Notes: generated from the sequence alone by a model not told the origin. Positions 16,993 through 25,401 are shown, counted from the stretch's first letter. The stretch is 58,291 nt of DNA from Clostridiales bacterium (GCA_030156665.1 JASGMB010000017.1:1-58291), one strand, 5' to 3'. Program-made: numbers and translations.

Positions 16993-17112
16993 CTGCGGCA
17001 AAACACCTGACCCCTTGTGGGTCAGGATGAATGCCGCATAAAGTTTCAAAAGAATCTACCTTAAAAAATATCTCGGGCTTTATGCCCGAGGTTTAGAATC
17101 GAAGATTCTTTT
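16993..17112 (+). repeat. Repeat D/G, copy 1 (two hairpins)
   Basis: Hairpin G: TGCGGCA...CCTGACC against GGGTCAGG...TGCCGCA (16993-17039). Then TAAAGTTTC, then hairpin D: AAAAGAATC (17049) to GATTCTTTT (17104-17112) with the inner stem CTCGGGC-TTTAT-GCCCGAG. A second full copy is inverted at 31074-31192 and a partial one lies at 19381-19453. The stretch 17113-17286 up to sigI has no other recognised feature. Confidence 0.8.
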
Positions 17113-17286
17113 ATAATCATAAAAATATACCAGAGTTAACCAAAAATAAGGATGTTAGGGACACAATGATTAGATTAAAACTGAAAAATTACATTCAAAG
17201 TGTTGAAAATAAATTTGGTTTTATCTTAACAAGTTATGGTATACTTATTCATAGTTGGACAATTAACGAAAGCTAGGGGGACAACT

Positions 17287-17991
17287 ATGGATAAAGCTAT
17301 TGCGTTGAGAGTTATGGCTGTGAAAAATAGCCCAGACGAGCTCAACGATTTTATTGAAGAGTACAAACCATTTGTCGCATCCTGTGTACAGAAGTTTACA
17401 GGTCGCTTTGTTGAATATGGTAGAGACGATGAACTAAGTATAGGGTTATTAGCTTTTCATGAAGCGGTTCATAGCTATGACGAGAAAAAAGGCAATTTTT
17501 TGGCGTTTACTAGCCAGGTAATAAGAAGAAGGTTAATCGATTATTATAGGACACAGAAAAAATTTAACAATGAAACATCTATAGAAGGTTCTTTTCATTC
17601 GGATGATCCGGACGATGAATATGATTTTAGCATAAAACAATCTATACAGGAGTATAGCCGGCTTGAATTAGAAAGGGCAAGAAGACTGGAGCTAGAACAA
17701 TTAAAAAAGGATCTAATGCTTTGGAATATCAGTTTTTTTGATGTCGCACAGGCATCTCCAAAGCAAAAAGGAACCAGAAAGCTTTACTGGGATATTGTAA
17801 ATCATATCGTAAAGAATAAAGATATAGTAGATATGATGGTTATAAAAAGATATTTGCCAGTTGCAAAAATATGTGAACAACTAAAAGTTAATCGGAAGAA
17901 GGTAGAAAGAGGCAGAAATTATATTATAGCTGGCGTTTTAATTATGATAGGTGACTATGAATTTATTAGAGATTTTATAGATTGGAGGTGA
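17287..17991 (+). CDS. sigI: RNA polymerase sigma factor SigI
   Basis: A 234-residue sigma-70-like factor of the SigI type. Region 2 is recognisable in FIEEYKPFVASCVQKFTGR, DDELSIGLLAFHEAVHSYDE and GNFLAFTSQVIRRRLIDYYR. The C-terminal part with DMMVIKRYLPVAKICEQLKV and NRKKVERGRNYIIA is the SigI-specific DNA-binding helix-turn-helix. The ATG at 17287 follows AGGGGGA by 5 bases. rsgI follows 4 bases later. In clostridia SigI factors direct carbohydrate-responsive or heat-responsive genes when released by their RsgI. Confidence 0.9.
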   Translation: MDKAIALRVMAVKNSPDELNDFIEEYKPFVASCVQKFTGRFVEYGRDDELSIGLLAFHEAVHSYDEKKGNFLAFTSQVIRRRLIDYYRTQKKFNNETSIEGSFHSDDPDDEYDFSIKQSIQEYSRLELERARRLELEQLKKDLMLWNISFFDVAQASPKQKGTRKLYWDIVNHIVKNKDIVDMMVIKRYLPVAKICEQLKVNRKKVERGRNYIIAGVLIMIGDYEFIRDFIDWR

Positions 17992-17995
17992 GTTT

Positions 17996-19348
17996 ATGAG
18001 AGGCGTAGTTGTAGAAATAGAAGGTAATGAAATGATAGTGGTAGATAAAGAGGGACACTTTAAAAAACTAAAGTATGTAGAAGGATACAGGATAGGACAA
18101 GAAATTGATCTGCGTATTATTCCTATGGCCAAATATAAGCCTATCGTTCAAAGAATGGCAGCGGTTGCAGCTATCTTTATTATAGTACTTGGATTCGGTT
18201 TATACAGCTATTATTCTCCTTATAGTTATATAAGTATGGATATCAATCCCAGTGTTGAAATAGTTTTAAATAGATACGAGCGTGTATTAGATGTACAGCC
18301 GTTAAATGATGATGGCAAAATAATTGTGAATCAACAGTATAAATTTATGCATAAACAAGTTGATGAGGTCATTTCCCAATTAATCGATAATGCGCATCAG
18401 AAAAATTACCTTAAGAATGGGATAGATAATGAAATTTTTATAACAGTATCGGCCCCAAAAGCCAAAGTGGCGCAAAAAATCGGGCAGTATGTACAAGAAT
18501 ATGCTGCTGCAGAGGTAACACAAAATCATATTGAGGCCAATATAGCGGTAGAGAGTGTTACAATTCAAAAGCATATTCAAGCCAGCAAAGAACATATTTC
18601 GGCGGGAAAACTTCTCTTGTTGGAACAGCTCCAACAAGTTTTGCCTACTGCTACAATAGATGATATTAAAGGTAAATCTGTAAAAGATATCATACAAAAT
18701 ATAAAGGAAGAAAAAGACAAGGCAAAGGGAAAAAATTTGGATTTAGATTCAGAAAAAGAAAAAGGTGAAAATAAAGAGTATGATAAGGAGAAAGACAAAG
18801 AAAAGGATGAGAAGAAGGATGGACAAAAGCATCTTGAAATAGATAAAGCAAAGGATGATAGCGTAAAAGATAGAGATAAAGAAAAAGACAAGAAAAAATA
18901 CACAGAGAAAGTTGAAGAAAAAGAAAGAGATAAAAATAAAGAAAAAAACGAAGAAAAAGACAACAAAAAAGATTTTCAAAATCAACAAATTCAGAAAAAA
19001 GATGAAAAGCAGCATTCTGAGAAAAAATCAGATGGCAAAACAGGCGCATTTACCACAGTAGACGCGCCCATTTGTCGTGATGATGATAAAGAAATACAGA
19101 AGCAAAAGGACAGTCATAGGCTAGATGATTCGGAAAGCAAGGAAGAAAGTAATGTACAAGAAGATATCTATGAGGATACAGATGTAGATAAAAATAGGGA
19201 TAAACCTAAAAAAGAAGGTAGCGGTAAAAGTAAAAGAGAAGACAGCGAAAATGACGACCATTCTCAAAAACGGGAAAACAGCGTTCCACAGGATGTAGGT
19301 AATAAGCATAAAAAAGAAAATGACAAATGGAATAAAAAATTTCAATAA
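17996..19348 (+). CDS. rsgI: Anti-sigma factor RsgI with long charged tail
   Basis: 450-residue membrane anti-sigma factor. Residues 1-50 form the cytoplasmic RsgI_N domain (RGVVVEIEGNEMIVVDKEG) that holds SigI. One helix follows at about 57-75 (AAVAAIFIIVLGFGLYS). The periplasmic-side domain starts YISMDINPSVEIVLNRYERV, with the Asn-Pro pair reported as the autocleavage site in clostridial RsgI proteins. From about residue 235 to 450 the chain is almost only Lys, Glu, Asp, Gln and Ser, with repeated KEKDKEK-type units and no recognisable sugar-binding module. GGAGGTGAG ribosome site. Confidence 0.9.
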   Translation: MRGVVVEIEGNEMIVVDKEGHFKKLKYVEGYRIGQEIDLRIIPMAKYKPIVQRMAAVAAIFIIVLGFGLYSYYSPYSYISMDINPSVEIVLNRYERVLDVQPLNDDGKIIVNQQYKFMHKQVDEVISQLIDNAHQKNYLKNGIDNEIFITVSAPKAKVAQKIGQYVQEYAAAEVTQNHIEANIAVESVTIQKHIQASKEHISAGKLLLLEQLQQVLPTATIDDIKGKSVKDIIQNIKEEKDKAKGKNLDLDSEKEKGENKEYDKEKDKEKDEKKDGQKHLEIDKAKDDSVKDRDKEKDKKKYTEKVEEKERDKNKEKNEEKDNKKDFQNQQIQKKDEKQHSEKKSDGKTGAFTTVDAPICRDDDKEIQKQKDSHRLDDSESKEESNVQEDIYEDTDVDKNRDKPKKEGSGKSKREDSENDDHSQKRENSVPQDVGNKHKKENDKWNKKFQ

Positions 19349-19380
19349 AAATGATTAAAATCTTAGAAATAAATGCTATA

Positions 19381-19453
19381 TAAAGTTTCAAAAGAATCCA
19401 CCTCGTAAAAAATTTAGGCTCTATGCTCAAGTTTTAGGATGGAAGATTCTTTT
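19381..19453 (+). repeat. Repeat D, copy 3 (partial, decayed)
   Basis: TAAAGTTTCAAAAGAATCCACC through GGAAGATTCTTTT keeps the outer stem AAAAGAATC/GATTCTTTT; the inner stem is degraded (TAGGCTCTATGCTCAAG). Hairpin G is missing. Same orientation as copy 1, so sigI-rsgI lies between two direct repeats. Confidence 0.7.
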
Positions 19454-19540
19454 ATTTTTTTTAAAGCAGGATGCTAATAAAGTGGTGTAGTATTGTATAA
19501 AATAATATGATTAGAAGTTTAGGGTTTTCAATTTTATAGT

Positions 19541-19636
19541 ATCGATAACCAATGTCTAAATTTAAAATAAACTAATATAGTTATCGATGAAATTAACCAA
19601 CTTTAAATCATAATATTTAGTTTTAAAGTGGGCCAA
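19541..19636 (-). repeat. Repeat A, copy 2 (inverted)
   Basis: Reads ATCGATAACC...GTTATCGAT then AATTAACCAACTTTAAA...TTTTAAAGTGGGCC. It is flanked on both sides by TTATAG (19534-19539 and 19637-19642), a likely 6-base target duplication. Confidence 0.85.
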
Positions 19637-19674
19637 TTATAGGACAAAATTAAAATATAAAAGGAGTGGTGATG

Positions 19675-20178
19675 ATGTTCAAAGATGTACATTATGCTCA
19701 GTATATGACTGAAGTAAATCAGCGACTCAGTTCTAATGGGATCTTTTTAACAGTAAAAGGGGAAAAGTTAAATACCATGACCATTGGTTGGGGATTTATT
19801 GGTTATATGTGGCGAAAGCCTATTTTTATAGTGCCTGTGAGGAAATCCAGATTTACATATGGATTAATTGAAAAAAGCGACGAATTCACAGTAAGTATCC
19901 CCTTTGACGGATTGAAGAAAGAGTTGGCTTTATGTGGAAGTAAGTCGGGTAGGGATATTGATAAGTTCAAAGCATTTGGCTTAACACCTGTTGATGGAAA
20001 AATAGTAAATACCCCTGTAATTAATGAGTGTGATTTACATTATGAATGTAAAATTGTATTTAAGCAGGAAATGGACCCAGTGAATTTAGATACAGCCTAT
20101 GATAAAAGCTGCTATGCGAATAAGGATTACCATACCCTCTACTTTGGAGAAATTGTAGCATGTTATTTGAAAGAATAG
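19675..20178 (+). CDS. Flavin reductase family protein (FMN-binding split barrel)
   Basis: About 167 residues. TVKGEKLNTMTIGWGFIGYMWRKPIFIVPV is the FMN-binding start of flavoredoxin/flavin-reductase proteins, and FTYGLIEKSDEFTVSIPF gives the second conserved strand. A Cys-rich C-terminal part (CDLHYECKIV, CYANKDY) precedes LYFGEIVACYL. The family reduces or carries FMN, often as an NAD(P)H-flavin oxidoreductase. Start ATG 19675 or 19672 after AAGGAG. Substrate unknown. Confidence 0.82.
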   Translation: MFKDVHYAQYMTEVNQRLSSNGIFLTVKGEKLNTMTIGWGFIGYMWRKPIFIVPVRKSRFTYGLIEKSDEFTVSIPFDGLKKELALCGSKSGRDIDKFKAFGLTPVDGKIVNTPVINECDLHYECKIVFKQEMDPVNLDTAYDKSCYANKDYHTLYFGEIVACYLKE

Positions 20179-20201
20179 TCTTATCGTTTATTGTTTACGA
20201 T

Positions 20202-20299
20202 TTTTTATAACACATAGGAAATTATAAACCTTTGTATTTTGTGGATAAATTTATTTATAATTTCCGTCATGTGTTTCAAAAAAGTCAACCTTGAGAATT
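20202..20299 (+). repeat. Repeat B, copy 1 (truncated at its 3' hairpin)
   Basis: Hairpin 2 is complete: AACACATAGGAAATTATAAA against TTTATAATTTCC-GTC-ATGTGTT. The following TTTCAAAAAAGTCAACCTTGAGAAT begins hairpin 1, whose far arm is missing here. Complete copy at 57507-57623, reverse copy at 45405-45623. Confidence 0.8.
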
Positions 20300-20375
20300 A
20301 AAAAAACTAAGTGGAATAGCTTATTTATAGGGATTAATCCCATGTAGCAATAGATTGGTTGCTATCTTAAAATGC

Positions 20376-20406
20376 AAAAAGCCTGGTATTTTGTACCAGG
20401 CTTTTT
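20376..20406. terminator. Bidirectional terminator
   Basis: AAAAAGCCTGGTA-TTTTG-TACCAGGCTTTTT: perfect 13-base stem, A-tract and T-tract on opposite sides. Serves the reverse-strand mecA and probably also the flavin reductase unit. Confidence 0.9.
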
Positions 20407-20410
20407 ATTG

Positions 20411-21043
20411 TCATTTACTAAAGTAACTTTTTAATACATCCAGTGCATTGTTTTCAATGATTTTTGTTGCATGTTCGTTTAGGAATCCTTCCTGAATAGA
20501 AGGATGATTGATTTTGCGTCCATATTCACTCAGAATTACTTCAATGACTTCAGGACAGCTATCTATGGTACAATTTTTAGTTAAAGTAAGGTAGTAATAT
20601 TCTTTATATTTATATAGGGTGCTTTCACCAACATAAATATTCCATAGACGTTCACTTATGGCACAAACATCATCAAAACTTGAAAACATATATAACATTA
20701 AGCTAGAACCAATTTTTTTATTTTTCCTTTTTACCCTGAGCTCGGATTTTCGGAATTTATTTTTAATATATTTATGAATAGATTCAAAATCATCGTCATC
20801 AGCAACTCTGGTAATAATAATTACAAAGCCTTCGGACTGCAGGGGCATAGCTTCAATAATCAACTGTGAATCATCAACATAAAAGCCGGTTTCGATTTCT
20901 GCGCGTCTCATCATATCCCAAAACATTTCTTGCGTTTCTGGAGAATTATATGACAGGTTTTCAATGTCAATGTTCCATCTTTCAAGGTCATCTACCGAAA
21001 GAGTAACTTTAATTTTATTGTGGCTTATTCTTTCTATTTTCAT
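20411..21043 (-). CDS. mecA: Adaptor protein MecA
   Basis: About 210 residues. The start MKIERISHNKIKVTLSVDDL and ETQEMFWDMMRRAEIETGF, then QSEGFVIIITRV, are typical of the MecA N-terminal domain, which binds substrates. The C-terminal domain (FSSFDDVCAISERLWN, SLYKYKEYYYLTL-like) binds ClpC. MecA targets proteins such as ComK to ClpCP. ATG at 21043 sits 8 bases after AGGTGG; the GTG at 21055 is too close to that site. Monocistronic on the - strand. Confidence 0.93.
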   Translation of the reverse strand: MKIERISHNKIKVTLSVDDLERWNIDIENLSYNSPETQEMFWDMMRRAEIETGFYVDDSQLIIEAMPLQSEGFVIIITRVADDDDFESIHKYIKNKFRKSELRVKRKNKKIGSSLMLYMFSSFDDVCAISERLWNIYVGESTLYKYKEYYYLTLTKNCTIDSCPEVIEVILSEYGRKINHPSIQEGFLNEHATKIIENNALDVLKSYFSK

Positions 21044-21244
21044 ATTAATCACCACCTAGTAAAATTTTGTTTGCACCTTATTATATATTATACTGTTAGA
21101 GTGGTCATTTGAGAAGTATAAAATTCTGTAAATTAGTATTTAAATCTAGAATTAAAAAATTTTAGTATAACAATGTTATGAATTTGTAGCAATATAAGGC
21201 ATAGTATTTGTAGATAAATAGACAAAAACTATTAGTATAATCAG

Positions 21245-21318
21245 TTCATAATTTACAGTTCACGGTAAATAAAAATAAAATTTAAATCTATGGCCGGTGA
21301 ACTATGAACCATAAATTA
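21245..21318. repeat. Repeat H, copy 2
   Basis: TTCATAATTTACAGTTCACGG on the left and CCGGTGAACTATGAACCATA on the right form imperfect inverted arms around a 30-base AT-rich loop. It ends a few bases before the ribosome site of the next gene. Confidence 0.65.
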
Positions 21319-21334
21319 AAAATATGGAGGAATA

Positions 21335-22246
21335 ATGATGGATGAAAATGAATCTGTAATCCATATTGATGATAGTCATGAAGAAGTCGTTATAAAAGAT
21401 ACAGAAGATACTGAAGTGACATATAATATGCAGAAAGATTTTTATGTCGGTGCTCAGGGAGAATTACGATTCAAAGCAGAAGGATTATTTAAAAAAGCAA
21501 GAGAAAAGGGTATCTCTATTGAAGATATACAGGTAATGACATTAAAAGAAAACCAAGCGGAATTTCCCGGTATTGGAATGGTAGATTTGCCTACATTCAT
21601 TGCCAAAGTAAAAGGAAGATTATTGTCGACAGGACAAATGATAGCTGATGGAAAACAAATTGATTATTATAATCGGTATCAGAAATATCTTGCTAAGAAG
21701 ATTGAACAGAAAAATATAATGAGAGATGAGAATGGCAATATCCTATGGGAAAATAAAAGGCCTAAAATTAAGCCGAATCCGGATTTGTTTTTAACTGAGT
21801 GGGAAAGATTTGAAATCGGAAAAGCATTGATTGAAGATAAAGAATTTGGGTTAGAAAAAACTATCACAGGAGCTTGTGATAGAGTTATTCGAAAGCTAAT
21901 GGGAGAAAATGATTGGCTCTATCCGGGAGAAGCAGTGCTGTTAGATGAAGAATTTGAAGAGGTCCAGGAAAAAATTAAAAAGAATCTGGAGGAAAAACAA
22001 ACAAAAGAAAGCACAGGACCTGTAAGAAGAGCATCCACTAAACAAATCAATTTTTTTAAGTCCAAAATCAATAATGCCGGATTAGATGCAGAGAATGACC
22101 ACATTATTAGTATGATTATGGAAGAAATGGGGTACAAAAATAAAAATATGGAAGATCTGAGTGTAGGACAGATGAGCCAGGCGATTGATAGCATATATCG
22201 CGTGATTCCCATTGTAAAAGATAAGTTAAGTAAAAGGTTACAATAA
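21335..22246 (+). CDS. Conserved-looking protein of unknown function
   Basis: I do not recognise this 303-residue protein. It has an acidic N-terminus (about 30 residues rich in Asp/Glu), a middle region with FPGIGMVDLPTFIAKVKGRL and GQMIADGKQIDYYNRYQKYL, a Trp-containing stretch (LFLTEWERFEIGKALI), and a charged hinge. A C-terminal helical domain begins RRASTKQINFFKSKINNAGL. That last motif resembles the helical C-terminal extension seen in some phage-type recombination and DNA-binding proteins, a weak hint only. No membrane segments. GGAGG ribosome site; stands alone between repeat H and the rnf operon. Confidence 0.65.
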   Translation: MMDENESVIHIDDSHEEVVIKDTEDTEVTYNMQKDFYVGAQGELRFKAEGLFKKAREKGISIEDIQVMTLKENQAEFPGIGMVDLPTFIAKVKGRLLSTGQMIADGKQIDYYNRYQKYLAKKIEQKNIMRDENGNILWENKRPKIKPNPDLFLTEWERFEIGKALIEDKEFGLEKTITGACDRVIRKLMGENDWLYPGEAVLLDEEFEEVQEKIKKNLEEKQTKESTGPVRRASTKQINFFKSKINNAGLDAENDHIISMIMEEMGYKNKNMEDLSVGQMSQAIDSIYRVIPIVKDKLSKRLQ

Positions 22247-22351
22247 TCATATGAATTTCCATTGAATTTTTATATATTTTTATGTATAATATGTGAGTTG
22301 CTGATTCTATTAGCAACTTTTTCTACTTACTTTGTTAAATAATTAATTAAT

Positions 22352-22380
22352 TTGTATTTTGTATACAAACATTGTATAAT
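22352..22380 (+). promoter_or_regulatory. Promoter of the rnf operon with internal palindrome
   Basis: TTGTAT (22352-22357), 17-base spacer, TATAAT (22375-22380). The spacer begins with a perfect 12-base palindrome TTTGTATACAAA (22358-22369), well placed for a repressor. Just upstream, TTGTTAAATAATTAATTAA (from 22332) matches one half of the Rex consensus fully and the other partly. Confidence 0.65.
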
Positions 22381-22417
22381 AAAATGGGTATAGATTATGA
22401 AAGAGGTGAGGTTAAAA

Positions 22418-23743
22418 GTGAAGGCTTTGACATTCAAAGGTGGTATTCACCCTCATGACAATAAGCATCATACAGAAAAAATAGCCATTAAAAGTCTAAA
22501 AACACCTGGTAAATTATTTTTCCCTATACAGCAGCATATTGGTGCACCTTGTGAACCGTTGGTTGCAGTAGGTGATGAAGTGAAAATGGGACAAAAAATA
22601 GCTGATTCTAAAGCTTTTGTAAGTGCTCCTATTCACTCAAGTGTATCGGGAAAGGTAGTGGCTATTGAGCCTGTTCTTCATCCGGGGGGCTCCAAAGTGC
22701 TATCTATTGTTATTGAGAACGATGGAAAGGATACCGTACATGAAAGTGTAGTTCCTAAGGGCGATCTATCTACTCTTGAACCTAAACAAATTATCGACAT
22801 TGTACGTGAAGCCGGTATAGTAGGTATGGGTGGTGCGGCTTTCCCGACGCATGTTAAATTGTCGCCGCCACCGGACAAAAAGATTGATTATGTTATCGTC
22901 AATGGCGCTGAATGTGAGCCCTATTTGACTGCAGACCATAGAATGATGCTTGAAAGTCCTGAAGATATTATTTACGGATTAAAAGCAATTATGAAAGTGC
23001 TTGGATTAAATAAAGGTTATATTGGCATAGAAGAAAACAAGCAGGATGCAATCAAAGTAATGAAAGAATACGCTGCAAAAGAGGGCGGCATTGAAATTGT
23101 TGTGCTTAAAACAAAGTATCCTCAGGGGGCGGAAAAGCAGCTCATTAAAGTTGTTACAGGTAGAGAAGTACCTTCTGGAGGACTTCCGGCAGATGTTGGT
23201 GCAATTGTAAATAATATTAGTACATGTACTGCAATTGCGCAAGCAATTAAAACAGGTATGCCGCTAATATCACGTGTGGTTACCGTAACCGGATCCGCAG
23301 TGAAGCAGCCGGCGAATTATTTAGTACGAATAGGTACGTCTTTTAGAACGTTATTTGAGGCATCGGAAGGGTTTAACGAAGATCCGGCGAAGATTATTAT
23401 GGGTGGTCCTATGATGGGAATTGCCCAATTTTCAATAGATGTTCCTGTGGTAAAAGGAACTTCCGGATTGTTGGCGCTAACTAAGAAAGATGTAGCATTA
23501 AAGCCGGAAAGTCCATGTATTAGATGCGGAAAATGTGTAGATGCATGTCCTATGAATTTATTGCCGATATATATCAGCGCATATGCTAAGAAAAATGATT
23601 TAGAGAAAGCTGAAGAGTATAACGCTGTAGATTGTATAGAATGTGGAAGCTGCTCCTATGTTTGTCCGTCTAAGAGACACCTGGTGCAGTCAATACGCGT
23701 GGCAAAACAAGCTATTATTGCACAAAAACGAGCGAAGAAATAA
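22418..23743 (+). CDS. rnfC: Ion-translocating ferredoxin:NAD oxidoreductase subunit RnfC
   Basis: About 441 residues, the NADH-binding peripheral subunit. N-terminal FKGGIHPHDNKHHT, then VGMGGAAFPTHVKLSPP and YVIVNGAECEPYLTADHRMM (FMN/NADH site), an SLBB fold, and two [4Fe-4S] motifs CIRCGKCVDACP and CIECGSCSYVCP at the C-terminus. GTG at 22418 lies 7 bases after GAGGTGAGG and gives the usual start; the ATG at 22397 precedes that site. First gene of rnfCDGEAB. Confidence 0.94.
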   Translation: MKALTFKGGIHPHDNKHHTEKIAIKSLKTPGKLFFPIQQHIGAPCEPLVAVGDEVKMGQKIADSKAFVSAPIHSSVSGKVVAIEPVLHPGGSKVLSIVIENDGKDTVHESVVPKGDLSTLEPKQIIDIVREAGIVGMGGAAFPTHVKLSPPPDKKIDYVIVNGAECEPYLTADHRMMLESPEDIIYGLKAIMKVLGLNKGYIGIEENKQDAIKVMKEYAAKEGGIEIVVLKTKYPQGAEKQLIKVVTGREVPSGGLPADVGAIVNNISTCTAIAQAIKTGMPLISRVVTVTGSAVKQPANYLVRIGTSFRTLFEASEGFNEDPAKIIMGGPMMGIAQFSIDVPVVKGTSGLLALTKKDVALKPESPCIRCGKCVDACPMNLLPIYISAYAKKNDLEKAEEYNAVDCIECGSCSYVCPSKRHLVQSIRVAKQAIIAQKRAKK

Positions 23744-23834
23744 GATTGAGAATTAAGTAAATTCTTTTTGAAAATTCTGCTTGAATTTGAATCTAAACCT
23801 GAATCTAAATCATGAGAAATGGGGGTCAGCATAA

Positions 23835-24818
23835 ATGATTAACAATAGACTGATTGTTTCTTCATCTCCTCATGTGAGATCAGAAGAGACAGTGAGCAGT
23901 GTGATGTTAGATGTAGTGATTGCACTTACACCTGCTCTTATTGCAGCAGCTTACTTTTTTGGTTTTAGAGCATTATTAGTTACGGCAGTAACTGTACTCA
24001 GCTGTGTGGTTGCTGAATATGCATGGCAGAAAGTGAATCATCAACCTATTACAATTAATGACTGGAGTGCGGTAGTTACCGGTATACTGCTTGCTTTTAA
24101 CCTTCCTGCTACAGTACCTTTATGGATGCCGGTAGTAGGTGGATTTTTTGCGATTATTGTTGTAAAACAATTTTTTGGAGGGTTAGGACAAAACTTTATG
24201 AACCCTGCATTAGCAGCGAGAGCATTCTTACTTGCTTCCTGGCCAGTGGAAATGACCAAATGGGTTGATCCATTTTCTAATCTTCCATTGTTAAAAACGC
24301 CGGACGTGATAAGCTCAGCTACTCCTTTGGCAATTTTAAAAGGAACTGAGGCTGCCGGACAGACGATGCCGAGTATTACCAGTTTATTCTTGGGAAATAT
24401 TGGTGGAACAATTGGAGAGACTTCAGTGTTAATGCTTTTAATAGGTGGACTTTGGTTGATTTATAGAAAAGTAATTAGCTGGAGAATACCGGTGACTTTT
24501 ATTGCGACGGTAGGTGTATTAACTTTTATTTTCGGAAAAGACGGTTTCTTTACAGGGAATGCAATCTACCATGTGCTTTCCGGTGGCTTGATGCTAGGTG
24601 CATTTTTTATGGCTACAGACTATGCATCTTCTCCAGTTACACCAAAAGGACAAATCATTATGGGAATTGGTGCCGGAATCATAACTTCTGTTATAAGATT
24701 ATATGGGGGATATCCTGAAGGTGTGTCTTATTCCATACTTCTTATGAATATTGCAGCACCTTTAATAGACAGATATACCACTCCAGTGAAATTTGGGGAG
24801 GTGAAGGTCCGTGCGTAA
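23835..24818 (+). CDS. rnfD: Rnf complex subunit RnfD
   Basis: 327 residues, about nine helices. Contains GGLGQNFMNPALAARAFLL and the FMN-attachment-type segment (ISSATPLAILKG, a S-[ATG]-T motif where RnfD carries covalent FMN). TDYASSPVTPKGQIIMGIG is another family signature. It sits 90 bases after rnfC behind GGGGGTCAG and overlaps rnfG by 8 bases. Membrane electron carrier of the Na+ or H+ pump. Confidence 0.94.
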   Translation: MINNRLIVSSSPHVRSEETVSSVMLDVVIALTPALIAAAYFFGFRALLVTAVTVLSCVVAEYAWQKVNHQPITINDWSAVVTGILLAFNLPATVPLWMPVVGGFFAIIVVKQFFGGLGQNFMNPALAARAFLLASWPVEMTKWVDPFSNLPLLKTPDVISSATPLAILKGTEAAGQTMPSITSLFLGNIGGTIGETSVLMLLIGGLWLIYRKVISWRIPVTFIATVGVLTFIFGKDGFFTGNAIYHVLSGGLMLGAFFMATDYASSPVTPKGQIIMGIGAGIITSVIRLYGGYPEGVSYSILLMNIAAPLIDRYTTPVKFGEVKVRA

Positions 24819-25386
24819 TAATGAAATTGTGAAATTAGGGGCTGTATTGTGTGCGATTACATTTAGTGTTGCTTTGATATTGGCTTTGGCTAACATGGCG
24901 ACAATAGATAGAATTAATTTCATCAATCAAAAGGCACAAAGCGATGCAAGACAAGCGGTGCTGCCTGCTGCCTCAGACTTTGAAGAAATAAATGTTGAAG
25001 GTTTAGGGCAGGGTGACTATAAGATTGTAAAAAATGTATATGCAGGTAAAAGTAGTGGTAAAACCATTGGATATACCATAGGAGTTGGACCTATGGGTTT
25101 TGGTGGAGAGATTGATATGATTGTAGGTATCGATGAATCAGGTAAGGTTACAGGAATTAATATAGTAAATTTCCTGGAAACGCCTGGGTTAGGTACCAAA
25201 GCGGATGAACCGCAGTTTAAGGACCAGTATAATGGAAAATCCATTGATAAACCTTTGGTGGTAATTAAGAACGGAACGCCAAAGGATAATGAAATTGTTG
25301 CTATCAGTGGTGCTACAATTTCATCCAATGCTGTAACAGAAGGCGTAAATACTGCAATTAAAGTAGTAAAAGAAAAATTAAAGTAG
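24811..25386 (+). CDS. rnfG: Rnf complex subunit RnfG
   Basis: 191 residues with one N-terminal membrane helix and an external FMN-binding domain. VGPMGFGGEIDMIVGID and FLETPGLGTK are conserved, and AISGATISSNAVTEGVN holds the S-G-A-T-x-S motif whose Thr binds FMN covalently. GTG start, overlapping rnfD, ribosome site GGGGAGG inside the end of rnfD. Confidence 0.94.
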   Translation: MRNNEIVKLGAVLCAITFSVALILALANMATIDRINFINQKAQSDARQAVLPAASDFEEINVEGLGQGDYKIVKNVYAGKSSGKTIGYTIGVGPMGFGGEIDMIVGIDESGKVTGINIVNFLETPGLGTKADEPQFKDQYNGKSIDKPLVVIKNGTPKDNEIVAISGATISSNAVTEGVNTAIKVVKEKLK

Positions 25387-25401
25387 CAAGGGGGAACAGT
25401 A

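Larger units (their letters stand above)
19349..19674. other. Intergenic region between rsgI and the flavin reductase gene
   Basis: About 325 bases, nearly all repeat material: a decayed repeat D (19381-19453), a T-rich tract after it that could terminate rsgI, and a reverse copy of repeat A (19541-19636). Only about 35 bases separate repeat A from the next start codon, so the promoter of the next gene may lie within or before the repeat. Confidence 0.6.

Noticed and set aside
16842-17030. + strand frame of 62 codons before sigI
   Set aside because: It runs through a terminator hairpin with T8 and into repeat D/G, so the apparent protein is non-coding sequence.
18577-19049. Long - strand frames opposite the rsgI tail
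   Set aside because: They arise because the AAA/GAA/GAT codons of the Lys/Glu/Asp-rich tail leave the opposite strand free of stops; products are Phe/Leu/Ser runs.
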